Notes: generated by a model from the letters alone, not told the origin. Counted from the first letter of the stretch, positions 1 through 11,063 are shown. The stretch: DNA of 64,000 nt from Seminavis robusta (GCA_903772945.1 CAICTM010000228.1:5515-69514); one strand, 5' to 3'. Program-made: numbers and translations.

Positions 1-725
1 CCAATACTATTAGCTAGGGAACTAAACCAGCATACCGGTACGTGCTGGCTTCGAGGGATTGAAGCAAGACGTTGTCAAGTTAACCCTACTAGGTTCTCTT
101 GCCGCCGTTTCTTGCTGCCTCCTTTTCTTACATGTATGCATAGTCTCTTGCTACTTGTGCGAGCTGCATGTGCATCAAGCAAACGACCCGGAAGGTCCCG
201 CATGTAATTACTTTGTTTAATCACGTTTATCACACGTCATCACCAAAGTAACCCAAGCCTTATTTTCCTTTTGATCAGTGGTTTTTTATCACGATTCATC
301 ACTTCGGTCACGAATTCATCGCTGAATTCAACACCATGCCAAATTCATCACCACTTTCATCAATTCATCACCGCACTTTCAGATTCGACTGGGACGCTTT
401 GGGAAACCTAATAGAGTCTTCTTGGGCTTGACTTCTTTCTCGCTGCTCATTGTCTCCTTCTTGATGTTGAGTGTTGTTCTGGGTAGCTGGATTCTTGTGA
501 TGCCATTGTGGAGGTTGCAGGTTGGAGGCAGTTGATGGAGAAAAAATGACTTCGTGCACCCGAAAAGGTGTCAGATGACGTGGCGACTTCCAACGTCGAA
601 TGATTGACAAAGGATTGAAAATTCGATTCGATTCGAATACCCCTTCAAAGTCGAATCGAATCGAATCGAAACCAGAACTCTTTTGTCGTCGCTCAATTTC
701 TTCCACAGTCCAAGCAGGTCGATCC
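1..725. other. Intergenic, left edge
   Basis: No gene is supported here. A TACCGGTA palindrome lies near position 34. Positions about 230-385 hold a cluster of short TTCATCA/ATCACC words. Positions 621-670 hold an inverted CGAAT-type repeat just upstream of the first gene. The long reverse-strand open frame over 368-1018 is a shadow of the hydrolase gene. Confidence 0.6.
621..670. repeat. Inverted pentanucleotide (GATTC / GAATC) repeat
   Basis: A run of GATTC units (621-638) is followed after 12 bases by a run of GAATC units (651-670). The two arms are reverse complements and could form a hairpin. The same pentanucleotide occurs at about 19522-19558, 32137-32161 and 61914-61963. Confidence 0.8.
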
Positions 726-1580
726 ATGATGCCCCAAGGCTTCAGAGTGTTCGCTTCCATTACAGTTGCCATCATTGCCATTCTGACTGCTGCTACATCT
801 CCCTCCTTCTTATCTCGACTTGGAAGTGCCTTTGCGAAGAAGCCACCCTCACCAAAGTCGCCATTGTCTAAATCTGTATTTCGCACCAAAATGCCGTCTG
901 AACAATCCATCGTCCTGCCAACGTCCAATGCTCCCGGACTGCTCTCTGACATGGAAAGTGATCTAGCAGTGGTATTGACCCATCCCTGGGGCCCGTTGGG
1001 AGGGAACATGCACAACAACGTCGTGATTGCCGGTGCTCGGCATTTTCAAAGATTGGGCATTACGACCCTCCGATTCGATTTCGTGGGATGGCAGCTCAGT
1101 TGGGGAACCTTTCAGGCTCAACAAGTAGTCGAGGCTGCCAACTACTTGACAGAAAATACCAAAGCCACCAAAATAATGCTGGTGGGATACTCCTATGGAA
1201 GTTTGCTGGCCGCCAGTGCTTCGGCTCAAGTTGATGCAGTTGTGGCCAGTGTCTCCATTGCTCCACCATGGAGTGTCAAGCATTGGCTACTGCTCTTCAA
1301 TTCCAATCACCACTTGAATCAAGCCAAGCAAAAAGAGAATCTACCACGCCTCTGTCTGTTGGGAGACAACGACAATTTCACAACTGAGCAGGTCTTTTGG
1401 AAGACCTTGGAAGGATTCCCCGCGGATAGTACCACGGGCAAGATACTCCCCAATGCAGATCATTTCTTTCGTGGACGAGAATCAGACGTCATGAAAGAAA
1501 TCGAAGAGTGGTTATTGAAAATATTTCCCAAATGCCAAGGCGATCCCAAAAAGTTGGCTTCGGCAGAAGTATATGAATAG
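726..1580 (+). CDS. Alpha/beta hydrolase fold protein
   Basis: Single-exon gene of about 284 residues. The fold is shown by an oxyanion-type segment THPWGPLGG, the nucleophile elbow GYSYGS (Ser about 156), an acidic GDNDNF segment and a late NADHFF histidine, giving a plausible Ser-Asp-His triad. The N-terminus FASITVAIIAILTAA is hydrophobic and could be a signal or membrane anchor. An in-frame ATG at 600 would add 42 residues, but these are encoded by the CGAAT inverted repeat and look like 5' UTR, so I favour 726. The family includes esterases, lipases and peptidases of the dienelactone hydrolase/S33 type. Nothing seen here fixes the substrate. Confidence 0.8.
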   Translation: MMPQGFRVFASITVAIIAILTAATSPSFLSRLGSAFAKKPPSPKSPLSKSVFRTKMPSEQSIVLPTSNAPGLLSDMESDLAVVLTHPWGPLGGNMHNNVVIAGARHFQRLGITTLRFDFVGWQLSWGTFQAQQVVEAANYLTENTKATKIMLVGYSYGSLLAASASAQVDAVVASVSIAPPWSVKHWLLLFNSNHHLNQAKQKENLPRLCLLGDNDNFTTEQVFWKTLEGFPADSTTGKILPNADHFFRGRESDVMKEIEEWLLKIFPKCQGDPKKLASAEVYE

Positions 1581-2348
1581 AGATGAAGATCTTGACGCAG
1601 TAGATTCATTTGCTGCCTAGCTAGCGGTATCAATCGTCGCATATGCGATTGAGCCAGTTTTCAGGGTTTCTGAGGTACCGTAGGTAATGGATGCTGCCAC
1701 AGTCTTCCACTGGTGCCGTAAATGTATTGATATCGTCGCTTCAACACAAAAATGCCAAGGCGCTTCGAGCCCAAAAGTGAGCTACATTTTGAAAAGCATT
1801 CAGATGGGCTGCACCCGATTGGAGACAACAGCCTTTGCTGTAGAAGAGCGGCGTTGATATAGAATAGGAATGAACGTAACCCTGTCAAAGGAAAATTGGA
1901 GCCTTCTGCAGAGAGCTACTAGACTAGCTTGTACTGTAGCTAGCCTTCTACAAGAAGTAAAACTACTACATGTAATAATAAGCCATTGCTGAAGACTACC
2001 AGACCAGGAGTAAAGGTCTCAGGCAGCCTTGCAGACTTTTTAGAATTGACTGAAAAGCTTCTCGACGTCCGAGCACCTTTCCATTCACAACTCAACTCAT
2101 GGAGGTTGGCGCCAACGTTGCCAAAAGCAAGATTTGAAGCGTTGCTACAAGTCGTTAGCATAGCTACTGGTAGCCGTGGTTTGTCTTTACGTCTCTTGTA
2201 TTAGTAAGGTCTTGTTGAGCTACGCGAAGAATCTGTTTCCAGGGAGCCATCGAGCCATCAAGCTTGTCTTTTGGATCTTTTTCACTTTCTGAAGAACCGA
2301 AATCGGAAAGGAGGTCCTCTTTGCTGAGTGTTTCATTGCGACTGAACC
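1581..2348. other. Intergenic
   Basis: Spacer between two genes on the same strand. A 72-codon frame at 1986-2204 starts on TTG, has no recognisable domain and is not supported. It should hold the 3' end of the hydrolase transcript and the VPS16 promoter. Confidence 0.5.
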
Positions 2349-5300
2349 ATGACGCAAGGATCGAATCCCTTTGACGATGGTTACGACGATACTGCTGTCA
2401 AAAGCGGCAGCAGCAGCAATATTCGAGTGTCGTCCAAGAATCCATTTGACAATGATGACGTTAACATGGACAGTGGCGAACAAGGCGTAGCTCCTGCCAT
2501 TACACAGGGAATCAACCCCTTTGACACAACCCAATCCTCGAGTTTTGACAATCCCATGGCCAGTGCCAATCCAACGGAAGACTCTCAAGATGAACCACTC
2601 GAAGGATTGCAAGGGGCTGAAAATGCGTCGGCTGAAGCATCCTGGCAATATTTGGGAGATTTGCCCTATCGACGGGTCCCCGTTTACTCAAATGTTAGTT
2701 GGAATCGAATTGAATCATCCACTAGTGGCAAGGAAAACAACAATCCCAATCAGGAAGGACTCCAGTATGGACTCGCCGCTTTTCCTCCTGCTGTCGTCCA
2801 GCATCATCCACAAATGCTCGATGAACGAGAAGTCAGGGCTCTACTCAACACTACCACTGTCACCAAAGTCGCGGGTTGTCCACATGGAGGACCCGTGGCT
2901 GCCATTACCTTGCCCATCGTAGGACACACCGGGGCATTTACACATGCGGAATTGAGAATCATGACCAATTCTGGACTGCCCTTGTCCACCATTGAATTCC
3001 CTCCTCCCAATCTAGAGAGACAGAAACGGTACACGGCTGCCGATATCTTGTCCATGGGATTCACAGATCGGTACATTCTCGTGGTCGTTCTACGAGATTC
3101 GCTCTGTCTGACTTATGATTTACGTGGTGATGTGGTCCTGCAACCATTCCATATCATGCCGCGAGGCGAAGGCAAAGCAATTGAGTTGATTCAAGCAAAT
3201 ATATTTGACGGAGGAGCAGCCGTTTTGGCTTCTTCCAAACAATCTGCGCTAGTAGAGATACTAGACGATCATGATCCACCAGATTATTACAATGGAGCTC
3301 ATATTGCGGCTCGACGAATTCTGCCCACGGCAACAGCCACCTCGGAGGCCTTTGGAGGACAAGACAATGTATTGCCTCCTCATTATGCCATTGTCACACA
3401 TCTCGACACGGCTGCCTATGCCAGTACGCATTTTCACTCCTACTTATCCGTTGCCGCCTTGTCCAGGACACGGACGTCCTCGGGCCATCCCGATGTATAC
3501 CTGTCTACCTCGGACAATTCGGTATTAGTGATCAATACTGTCACGGGAGAGATTATCGATGTCGATTGTCGAGCCAGGATATCCGCACCCATTGTGGACA
3601 TGACATTTGCACCCAATGGCAGATTCTTGGCGTGCTTTACGGAGTCATCCATGTTGACTGTCATTTCCACATCCTTTGAAACCAAAGTACTCGATTTTGA
3701 CACCAGTGAAGGATCCGCGTCGCCCCCGTTGGCTATGAAATGGTGCGGAGAAGATAGTGTGGTGTTGCATTGGAAGAACTTGGGTGTCCTCATGGTGGGA
3801 CCGTATGGCGATTGGCTGAGGTTCCCCTACGAAGATAGCGAAAACGTATTCCTGATTCCGGAGGTTGACTGTTGCCGTGTGTTGACGGATTCTTCCGTCG
3901 AAATGCTCCAACGCGTGCCACCTTCCACGGCTCGTTTGCTGCGAATTGGTTCCATTGAGCCATCGGCTATGCTACTTGACGCTTCCGATGCCTTTGATTC
4001 GGGTTCGCCAGCGTCAGAAGAGGCCGCCCAGGCTATTGTCAAGACTGGGGCACTGTTGGAGGCCATTGAAACCTGTACCGAGGCTGCCACGAGGGAATTT
4101 GATATTGCGACACAAAAAAGATTGCTGAGTGCAGCGTCGTATGGAATGCATTTTTCCTATAAAGACAACAGCGAACGGTCGTGCATGATGGGAGGACCTT
4201 TAGCCGGATCCGATGAAGAATGCCGAGTGCGACCGTCCCACACAACGGTCAAGTTTGTCGCCGCTGCAAGAAAGCTGCGAATCCTTAACTCGTTGAGAAA
4301 CCCGAATGTTGGCTTTATCCTCACGGCGTCTCAGTTTGATGCCATGAGTCCAACTGGGCTGGTAGCGAGGTTGATTGCAATGAAACGACCAGCATTGGCG
4401 ACTTCCATAAGCAAGTACCTTGGATTGCCGAAAGCAGTGCAATTGTATGCCAGAGCGTCCAAAGCATCTGCACTGGTTGCGTCAGACAGTCAACGAGGTC
4501 ACTCGGATACAGAGATTGCGGATGCGGCAATCAAAATGATAAATGAGGATGCCGCGGCAACTACTGACTCCAAAACAGCCTCCACCAGCATCAACCGAGG
4601 GGGTTACGCTACGGTGGCGCTGGCTGCAAACAAGGCTGGTCGCCCGGGGGTTGCCAATCTTCTCTTGATGCTCGAGTCCAGCGTCGCCGACAAAGTGCCC
4701 GCTTTGATATCCACCGGTTCCTTCGCCGACGCTATGGCAGTTGCCACCACCGCGAGGTTTGTAGCCAACATTCGTAATATTTGTGTCTTTCGTAAGGCGT
4801 GCGTTGCTTCGAAGTCACTAACAAGCTCCATGTTTGTTTCTTGTCTTAGGGACGCTGACTTCATCTTTGCCACCTTGATGGAATATGAAAAGACGTGCAT
4901 GTCGACAATCAATGATCCAGCTAAGGCCCAGGTAAGTTCAGCAAAACGCGCTATTGATTCCTCATGCCACACGCAACAACTTATCTGACGTTTCTCCCTC
5001 CAACTCGATCGCCAGGCCACATTCCTGGCAACTGTGGTTTCCAAATTTACCAAAGAGGGCTACAACATGATGCGGCGCTACTACAGCACTCTCGCGGATG
5101 TCAAACACTTGATGAATCTGCAACTACGAGCGCAAAAGTTCACTGATGCAGGATGCAATATGGCCGCCAGAGCAATGGAGAAAACGGAAACGGACGATGC
5201 TCGTGAAAAACATGCAATGCTGACGGTAAGCATGCAGTCTTCCTCGCGCCGCACAGTGAAGGAATCGAAGCCTTGCTAACCACTGTTTCTTTTTTTGTGC

Positions 5301-5904
5301 TGTGTAGGAGGCTTCTCGAATCTTCGGCCTGGGAAAAGAAACAACGTTTCACAAAGCGTGCACAGACGACTACTTGGAGCTGCTCAAGGATCAGGAAGTG
5401 CTACGAACAAAGTATGGCGTTTACGAGGTTGCCCCCGATTCAACATCTGTCACGGCATTGATGGCATCAGTTATTCATTATGCAGCTTTGAACCAACGTG
5501 AACAGCACCGCCTTCTGGCAGATGCCGACAAAATTGCGAAGAAGTTTAGGATACCCGAGAAGCGAGTTTGGCACATCAAGATCAAGGCCTTTGCCGACAG
5601 CAAGCAATGGTCCAATCTTCGTCTTCTCTCAGACTCCAAGGCTAAGTCACCGGTTGGATACAAACCGTTTGCTCGTGTTGTTATCAAGGGGAAACAGAGC
5701 GTCAGCGAGATTATGCGCTACATCGATCGTGTTACTTTTCCAGAAGAACGGTATGACTTGCTGTGCGAGGCAGAGCTGTGGAAGCCAGCGTTGGAAGAGG
5801 CGGCAAAGATGAGAGACGCACGACGTATCTTGAATGTCAAATCTCTTTGTAACGATAGCGAGATACAGCTGTTGGCTGAGCAGTACATGGGTCGTATTGC
5901 ATGA
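2349..5904 (+). CDS. VPS16: Vacuolar sorting protein VPS16
   Basis: Core subunit of the HOPS/CORVET membrane-tethering complexes. Four exons join cleanly: 2349-4756, 4850-4931, 5016-5225, 5308-5904, giving 1098 residues (animal VPS16 is about 840). The N-terminal half is the Vps16 N-terminal beta-propeller region, with matches such as ILSMGFTDRYILVVVLRDS. The C-terminal half is the helical Vps16 C domain, including DADFIFATLMEYEKTC, FTKEGYNMMRRYY and FRIPEKRVWHIKIKAFADS. The extra length lies partly in an N-terminal region with three NPFD motifs (NPFDDGYDD, NPFDNDD, NPFDTTQ). The first intron is 93 nt, a multiple of three with no stop, so retention would insert 31 residues. The other introns are 84 and 82 nt. 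Confidence 0.92.
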
Positions 5905-5971
5905 AGAGGTGGTGGAGCGTGGATAAGTCCACTGTTAGCTAATAAGACTATGAAGTTCGCAAAGTTCATCA

Positions 5972-7423
5972 CTATTTTCGTTGTCTACTCTGGGTTTCTC
6001 TAGCCGCTTGCTTCAGAAATGGTTGCATCTCCTTTTGTCTCGCTAGTTTCCGTTCTTGCGCTATGGGAACCTTCTTGTCTATCAGATCTTGTAGGCCCTC
6101 CAGTTCTCCATCGTTTGCCGAGGGCCACACCTGTGGGTACCATGGACCGTCCAATTTGCTGACCGCATCTGCGGTTCGGTTGGCGTTTGAAGGGTCCCAC
6201 AATACGCTGAGCTCGGTACCAAATCCGGGAGGAATGATTGCAGATCCAGGTGCATAGCGAACAGAATATCTTCGATAAACCAAGTTCTCATTCTCTCCAG
6301 TTACATAGTCCCTCTCAAAGGCCACAGTTCTGTGGAATAGCCAACGTTGATGGAAAATGATGTCACCCCGCTTGAGGTCCCAGATTCTCTTGGTTTCTTC
6401 CATTCTTCTGTAGAGATGAGGTGCCGCTGTTTGGATGTTGCAAGTGCCACTTCCAGTTCGATTGGCAAACATATCCGCTGCTGATTGAAATCCCTCTTCA
6501 GGATAAAATGTGGTGGCACCCGTGACGTATTGCGCTTCATCTCGCCAGCTGGTTGCATGGCTTCCCACAGCCAAAGCAAAGCCTCCACCTCCCACCGCTG
6601 GCATGTCGTCTAGGGCAATCCAGGCATTGATGCCAGGGGATGATGCTGTTGCCGGCCAGAATCCAAAGTCATCAACATGCCAGCCACAGATGAATTCCTC
6701 CTTGTCTTTGCTCAAGAAAATATCTCTGATCACTCTTACGCTCTCATTTGCTTCCAGCTCGGGGAGCATTAACTGAGAGGCTAGTTTTGGGACTTGGGAT
6801 AGCAAGGCCACTTGGACAAATGGATTGGAATGTTGGGAGATGCTTATTGTTGCGTCAGTTGCACTGGCGTTGGTGTTTGTTGTATTAGCTGTCCAATCAT
6901 TGAGAAAAATTGGGTTTTGTTGCATGGTGTGGAACTGTTTATTTCTCTGATTCTTCTTGCTGCCCGGATCCTTTGTGATTAACTCTCTACTTGCTTCATC
7001 TAGTCTCTCCAATAAATCTGCAGACACCAATCCACGAACTGCCACAACACCCTCCTGCTTGTACGCGGCATGAATCTCGTCCAAATCATCATCAATTGAG
7101 AAGACAACGGGTGGCCGCATCTCAGGAACGGGTCCAAGTTGCTCGTACATCTCCTCAAAATCTCTCTCGTTCACTTGCTTGTTTTTGTGAAGGGCCGGGA
7201 TCTCACTTGTACCGGTACTTGCTGTGCCACTACCAGCCCCATCTGCATACCATGAGAACGCTACGGCCACCATCAGGAGGAGAAAGGATCCACACAGAGC
7301 ATAACCAGAATCACCTAGGATGGCAAGACGCTCAAGCAGACGGAAAGAACCATCATCGGATGGAGTATTCGTCTCCTTATTGGTGGCTGTCGACTGGGCC
7401 TTCTTCTGTTTTCTCTTCGTCAT
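5972..7423 (-). CDS. Membrane-anchored phytanoyl-CoA dioxygenase (PhyH) family protein
   Basis: Single exon, 483 residues. A Fe(II)/2-oxoglutarate dioxygenase core is shown by the HxD metal motif in GWHVDDFGFW (His249, Asp251), the distal histidine in FHQRWLFHRT (His364) and the following Arg-rich RRYSVRYAPG, which usually binds 2-oxoglutarate. A single hydrophobic segment GYALCGSFLLLMVAVAFSW near residues 40-60, after a basic Lys-rich start, predicts a type II membrane protein with a lumenal catalytic domain. All expected iron ligands are present, so it is probably an active hydroxylase. The substrate is unknown. It lies tail to tail with VPS16, 67 bp apart. Confidence 0.85.
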   Translation of the reverse strand: MTKRKQKKAQSTATNKETNTPSDDGSFRLLERLAILGDSGYALCGSFLLLMVAVAFSWYADGAGSGTASTGTSEIPALHKNKQVNERDFEEMYEQLGPVPEMRPPVVFSIDDDLDEIHAAYKQEGVVAVRGLVSADLLERLDEASRELITKDPGSKKNQRNKQFHTMQQNPIFLNDWTANTTNTNASATDATISISQHSNPFVQVALLSQVPKLASQLMLPELEANESVRVIRDIFLSKDKEEFICGWHVDDFGFWPATASSPGINAWIALDDMPAVGGGGFALAVGSHATSWRDEAQYVTGATTFYPEEGFQSAADMFANRTGSGTCNIQTAAPHLYRRMEETKRIWDLKRGDIIFHQRWLFHRTVAFERDYVTGENENLVYRRYSVRYAPGSAIIPPGFGTELSVLWDPSNANRTADAVSKLDGPWYPQVWPSANDGELEGLQDLIDKKVPIAQERKLARQKEMQPFLKQAARETQSRQRK

Positions 7424-8456
7424 TTTGGTTGCCTTCCTAAAATTATAGAAGTCATGGCTGTAAAAAGCAATAAAATCACCGAAAAGCCAATGACGAGCAG
7501 TTTAACGTATTTTAAAATAGTCGGTTTGGCTAGTCAGAAAAACGCCGATAAAAGCACATAAATGCATTATTATGATCATTTGACCGCCGCCAACAAAACC
7601 GGCAACATTGTGAACACTAACGTACTTTTGAGAAACAGGGAAGCTATTTGATTTAGATTGAAAGCTATCCCAGCGCCCCCATTCACCAGTTTTCTGTCAT
7701 GTCGCCTTGACATCGCTCTCTGGTTTGCCCGCCGCATATGGCATACCGGTACGGTAAGGTAGGGTAGGGTAGCGTACCGGTACTAGTACCCAACACATAA
7801 CGGCGCGCGGTCAAACGAGTTTTCAATTCAGGAGCTTTTGGGGTGATCGCGTTCAACCTGCCCTCTTCTGGACAACCATCAGCGCGGACAGGCCCGAAAT
7901 TCCAGGGATGAGGACAGGTCGCACTATGTTCCTATCGCTGTGCTATGGCGTTTGGTGCAATGCTGGTGCACAGTCGGGTGTTCCTTTTCCACGTGCTTTG
8001 GTCATTGACTGGAATCAGATGTGCACCGCACCCATTGCGGAGTAAAACCAAAACTATCCGAGAGGAACAAAAGTTGCCACCATGTGCGCTGCAGATTTCA
8101 ACAATCACTCAGCATTCGCAACGCAAAGGTACGCACCTACTGCACGGTCAAGCGCCAGATCTTCCTGTTGAGGGTCAAGCTGTGAGATCGAAACAAGAAG
8201 CAAGGAGCTGTCAGACAGGTTGAAACTTGAAAAGAACATGACCAAACCACTTCATTAGAACGGAACAGAGGCTAGTTTTATGGTAGAGGGAGTCGCTAGT
8301 ACCGTCGAGCACGTGGTTCCTTAACTCGTGTACCACTGGTAGAGATCTTGGAACGGAGGCAGCGGAAGGAGGCGGCGGGTTTTCCAGCTGGTCTCGTCTT
8401 GCCGTGCTTCGTATACACATCGCACCTTGGTTTGCCCTTGAAAAGCTTATCTTGAT
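7424..8456. other. Intergenic, promoter side of the PhyH gene
   Basis: About 1 kb with no supported gene. It contains a dense palindromic stretch at about 7741-7790 with two TACCGGTA copies, a GGTAGGGTA repeat and GTACTAGTAC. The 92-codon frame at 7945-8223 has no recognisable domain. Confidence 0.5.
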
Positions 8457-10709
8457 CTATCTTGTCTTTCCGTTAGACTCCAACAACGGTGCCGCCGCAG
8501 CAACATGAGACAACAAGACGGTTGCAAGTGGTGTTTCCGACAGAATGTTGGACCCATTGATAGTGGGTGCGTCGCCTTCCTTGCCACTGACAACCACTGC
8601 ATCCCGTAGCCACTCCAAGAGGGCTTGTCGTCGTGGAAAAATGTTGGCTTTGTAATGCGAGATGATGGTCGAGCTCGCCACTCCGCTGGACTGTTCGACT
8701 TCCGAAACGGACCGTAGCCACGACGTTTGATCCACCCATGCATCCCAAACACGTCGCATTTCGTACTCTTGTTTCTGAGCCAGTAGCTCCGAACCGACGG
8801 CATGAGAAAAGACATCAAACGTATCGCTGTCGTCGTGATTGAAGCCATTCTTTTCTGCCGGGTCATCTCCGTTGTTGCTCTCCACCGTAACCACTTTCGG
8901 GATGGATGCTTCCTGTTTGCTATTGTTGTTGTTCGGATCGGCTGTTACAATCCTGGCGAGTTTGGGTTTCTTGGGTGGAGGCGGCATCATGTCGTTCTTG
9001 TTGGTTTTGTTGTTCCTTCTCTTACTTTTACCGATAAAGAGCCGAAACCTGTTGTTGGACACGCGAATGCTGCTCTTTTGCTGTTGTTGTTGCTGCTGCT
9101 GTTGTTCTCGCATTTGTGCCTGGGAAGCCAGTTGTTGCATGATGGACCCCGACAAGCAAACAAAGTACGCCAGCGACGCACAAATGGTGGATAACTTGGT
9201 TCCACTCTGCTGTCCTGTGGTGTGTTGTTCTTGACAAGACTGCCACACCAGTGCTCGAATGGATGCTTCCGCCACGGGTGGTAGTTGTAGTTTCCGTACG
9301 GCATGATCAACAAAGTGAATGGTAGCCGCAGGATCATTCTTCATAGTGGGAGCATTATTGCGGTTGTTGGAAGCCATCTCGGCTGGACCCACAGCCACAA
9401 CAATGGACCTGGCATAATCTGGAAAGGCTGATTTGATTTCGTCCATGGCCCGAGAACAATGTTTGGGTTTGATAAATGAGGAGGATGTCGAGTTTTTGTT
9501 GCTGTTTGGTTTGAAGTGAACACAAGCACATACTTCAGTCAAGGGTCGCGGCCATCCCAATTTGCGTGCCGTCAACAACAGCAATGCGGCACAGAGTGAT
9601 CCCATTTGTTTGTGTTTGTTGTGTTCTCTTAGACTTTCAGCGGCTTCTTTTCGTTGTTGCGTGGTAAGATTATTCTTTTTCATGGCGAGTCGACTACTGA
9701 CTCCATTGACTTTGAATCCATCTCGGTTGGCAGCATAACGGGATAGCATGGTTGTGGCTTCGTGCGTGACTCGATCAGGGAGTTGCAATCGTTGGGATGC
9801 GTCTCCTAGCACTTGATATGCAAGGTACAGATCGGCAGCTGCCTTGCGCAACTTGGAATCCAAGCGTGAGTTGAGATCGTTTCGTTCTGCCAGGGCCGCA
9901 TTGGAGTCGTCGAGAGATTCGTGATTTCCATGCAATAGAATAGCTCTTCGCAGGCTCCACTTGTCTGCGTTGAGAGCTGTTTGCATTCTGGAAGCGTCTT
10001 CTTCTTCTCGAATGAGTATTTGTTCCAATTCCGGTCGTAGATGATCCTCATCGGGACTGGTGACAACCGATTCGAGATCGGATTGGTCTGTTTCCACAGT
10101 AGTGCCATCTTGCAATTGTCGCTTTCGAACCAACCGCGAGATTCTAGCATTCTTGAGTGCTCTTGCGTGATGCTGTCCCATCATGTGATCGAGCCGTTTG
10201 TTGGTGGTAACGAGTTGGTTGCGCAGTTTGGCCATTCTGGCAGCTTTCGAGCCCAAGTTTCCTCCGCCAAAGGGAGTCGAGCTCATGGTGGTGGGCTGCA
10301 GACCTCCGAGATATTTGGACTCATCGACGGGCACCAGTCCACACCGCGCCGATGCGGGCAGTCCTTTGGCCAGATCCTCGGCATCATTGAACTCTCGCCA
10401 TTCGGGACGATCATCGCGCAGTTTTTCGGCCGCAACCACACCACAGTGTGTACACACTTGATCTCCTTGTGCCCAGTCAATGAGCAACGAACGACTGCCG
10501 CAGTGGCGACAACAGGCGTCCTCCGGGTCGGATGGTTTGCACGAGGTAGTAGTAGAAGTATTGGTAGCAGTATTAGTATTGGTAGCAGTCAATCGAGGAA
10601 AAGATGAAGCATTGAATGATGGCACAGGCGCTACGACTGCCGTCGGTTCCCGGTGGTCCATGGTCGGCTGCTGTTGCTTCAGAGCAGAGTTATTGCCGCT
10701 TGGGCACAT
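8457..10709 (-). CDS. TFIIB-family general transcription factor, enlarged
   Basis: Single exon of 750 residues starting at the ATG at 10709 (the frame continues upstream only from TTG). Residues 67-89 form a TFIIB zinc ribbon: CRHC, then DWAQGDQ, then CTHC. Two cyclin-like repeats follow. The first includes DLYLAYQVLGDASQRL and QMGSLCAALLLLTARKLG. The second starts at ATIHFVDHAVRKLQL and ends at SGVASSTIISHYKANIFPRR. The second repeat is interrupted by about 130 residues of low-complexity sequence with a poly-Gln run (about 9065-9105) and Lys/Asn-rich stretches. Normal TFIIB is about 320 residues, so this could be a diverged TFIIB or BRF/TFIIB-like paralogue. It lies head to head with the aldo/keto reductase gene. 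Confidence 0.82.
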   Translation of the reverse strand: MCPSGNNSALKQQQPTMDHREPTAVVAPVPSFNASSFPRLTATNTNTATNTSTTTSCKPSDPEDACCRHCGSRSLLIDWAQGDQVCTHCGVVAAEKLRDDRPEWREFNDAEDLAKGLPASARCGLVPVDESKYLGGLQPTTMSSTPFGGGNLGSKAARMAKLRNQLVTTNKRLDHMMGQHHARALKNARISRLVRKRQLQDGTTVETDQSDLESVVTSPDEDHLRPELEQILIREEEDASRMQTALNADKWSLRRAILLHGNHESLDDSNAALAERNDLNSRLDSKLRKAAADLYLAYQVLGDASQRLQLPDRVTHEATTMLSRYAANRDGFKVNGVSSRLAMKKNNLTTQQRKEAAESLREHNKHKQMGSLCAALLLLTARKLGWPRPLTEVCACVHFKPNSNKNSTSSSFIKPKHCSRAMDEIKSAFPDYARSIVVAVGPAEMASNNRNNAPTMKNDPAATIHFVDHAVRKLQLPPVAEASIRALVWQSCQEQHTTGQQSGTKLSTICASLAYFVCLSGSIMQQLASQAQMREQQQQQQQQQKSSIRVSNNRFRLFIGKSKRRNNKTNKNDMMPPPPKKPKLARIVTADPNNNNSKQEASIPKVVTVESNNGDDPAEKNGFNHDDSDTFDVFSHAVGSELLAQKQEYEMRRVWDAWVDQTSWLRSVSEVEQSSGVASSTIISHYKANIFPRRQALLEWLRDAVVVSGKEGDAPTINGSNILSETPLATVLLSHVAAAAPLLESNGKTR

Positions 10710-11063
10710 GATAGACTTTATCCTTTCTTCGCTGGTTTGGATTATGAGACGTGAGGTATATCTCTCTCCCTTCTCGCCAAGCAACACCTTTGGAAAAGGC
10801 AAAGCTTGTTCTGTTCTCGTCGATCTTCATTGGCGTCAGCTCTCTTGAAAAGTCTTGCTGTTGTCCGTCAAACCAGTCGTGCATCCAAGAATACTTTCCA
10901 AAATGTTTTACCCGCCTTGATGGCTTTTTCAACAGCCCCGAAGGCTTTTGAAAAATTTCACTTTTTCCTTTCCTTGATGTTGGAGGCTACGATATTCCGT
11001 TCGGGAAGATACATTCATTGCGACAATCCTCTTTCCTTTTTATAGTCTACTAGAATCGCTCGA
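10710..11063. promoter_or_regulatory. Shared divergent promoter region
   Basis: A 354-bp gap between the TFIIB-like gene (minus) and the aldo/keto reductase gene (plus) must hold both promoters. I see no clear TATA box or other named element. Confidence 0.45.

Noticed and set aside
368-1018. 216-codon reverse-strand open frame
   Set aside because: It overlaps the alpha/beta hydrolase, has no domain and looks like an antisense shadow.
7945-8223. 92-codon plus-strand frame
   Set aside because: No recognisable motif and composition like the surrounding non-coding DNA.
10041-10607. 188-codon plus-strand frame
   Set aside because: Antisense to the TFIIB-like gene, whose zinc ribbon and cyclin folds are clear.
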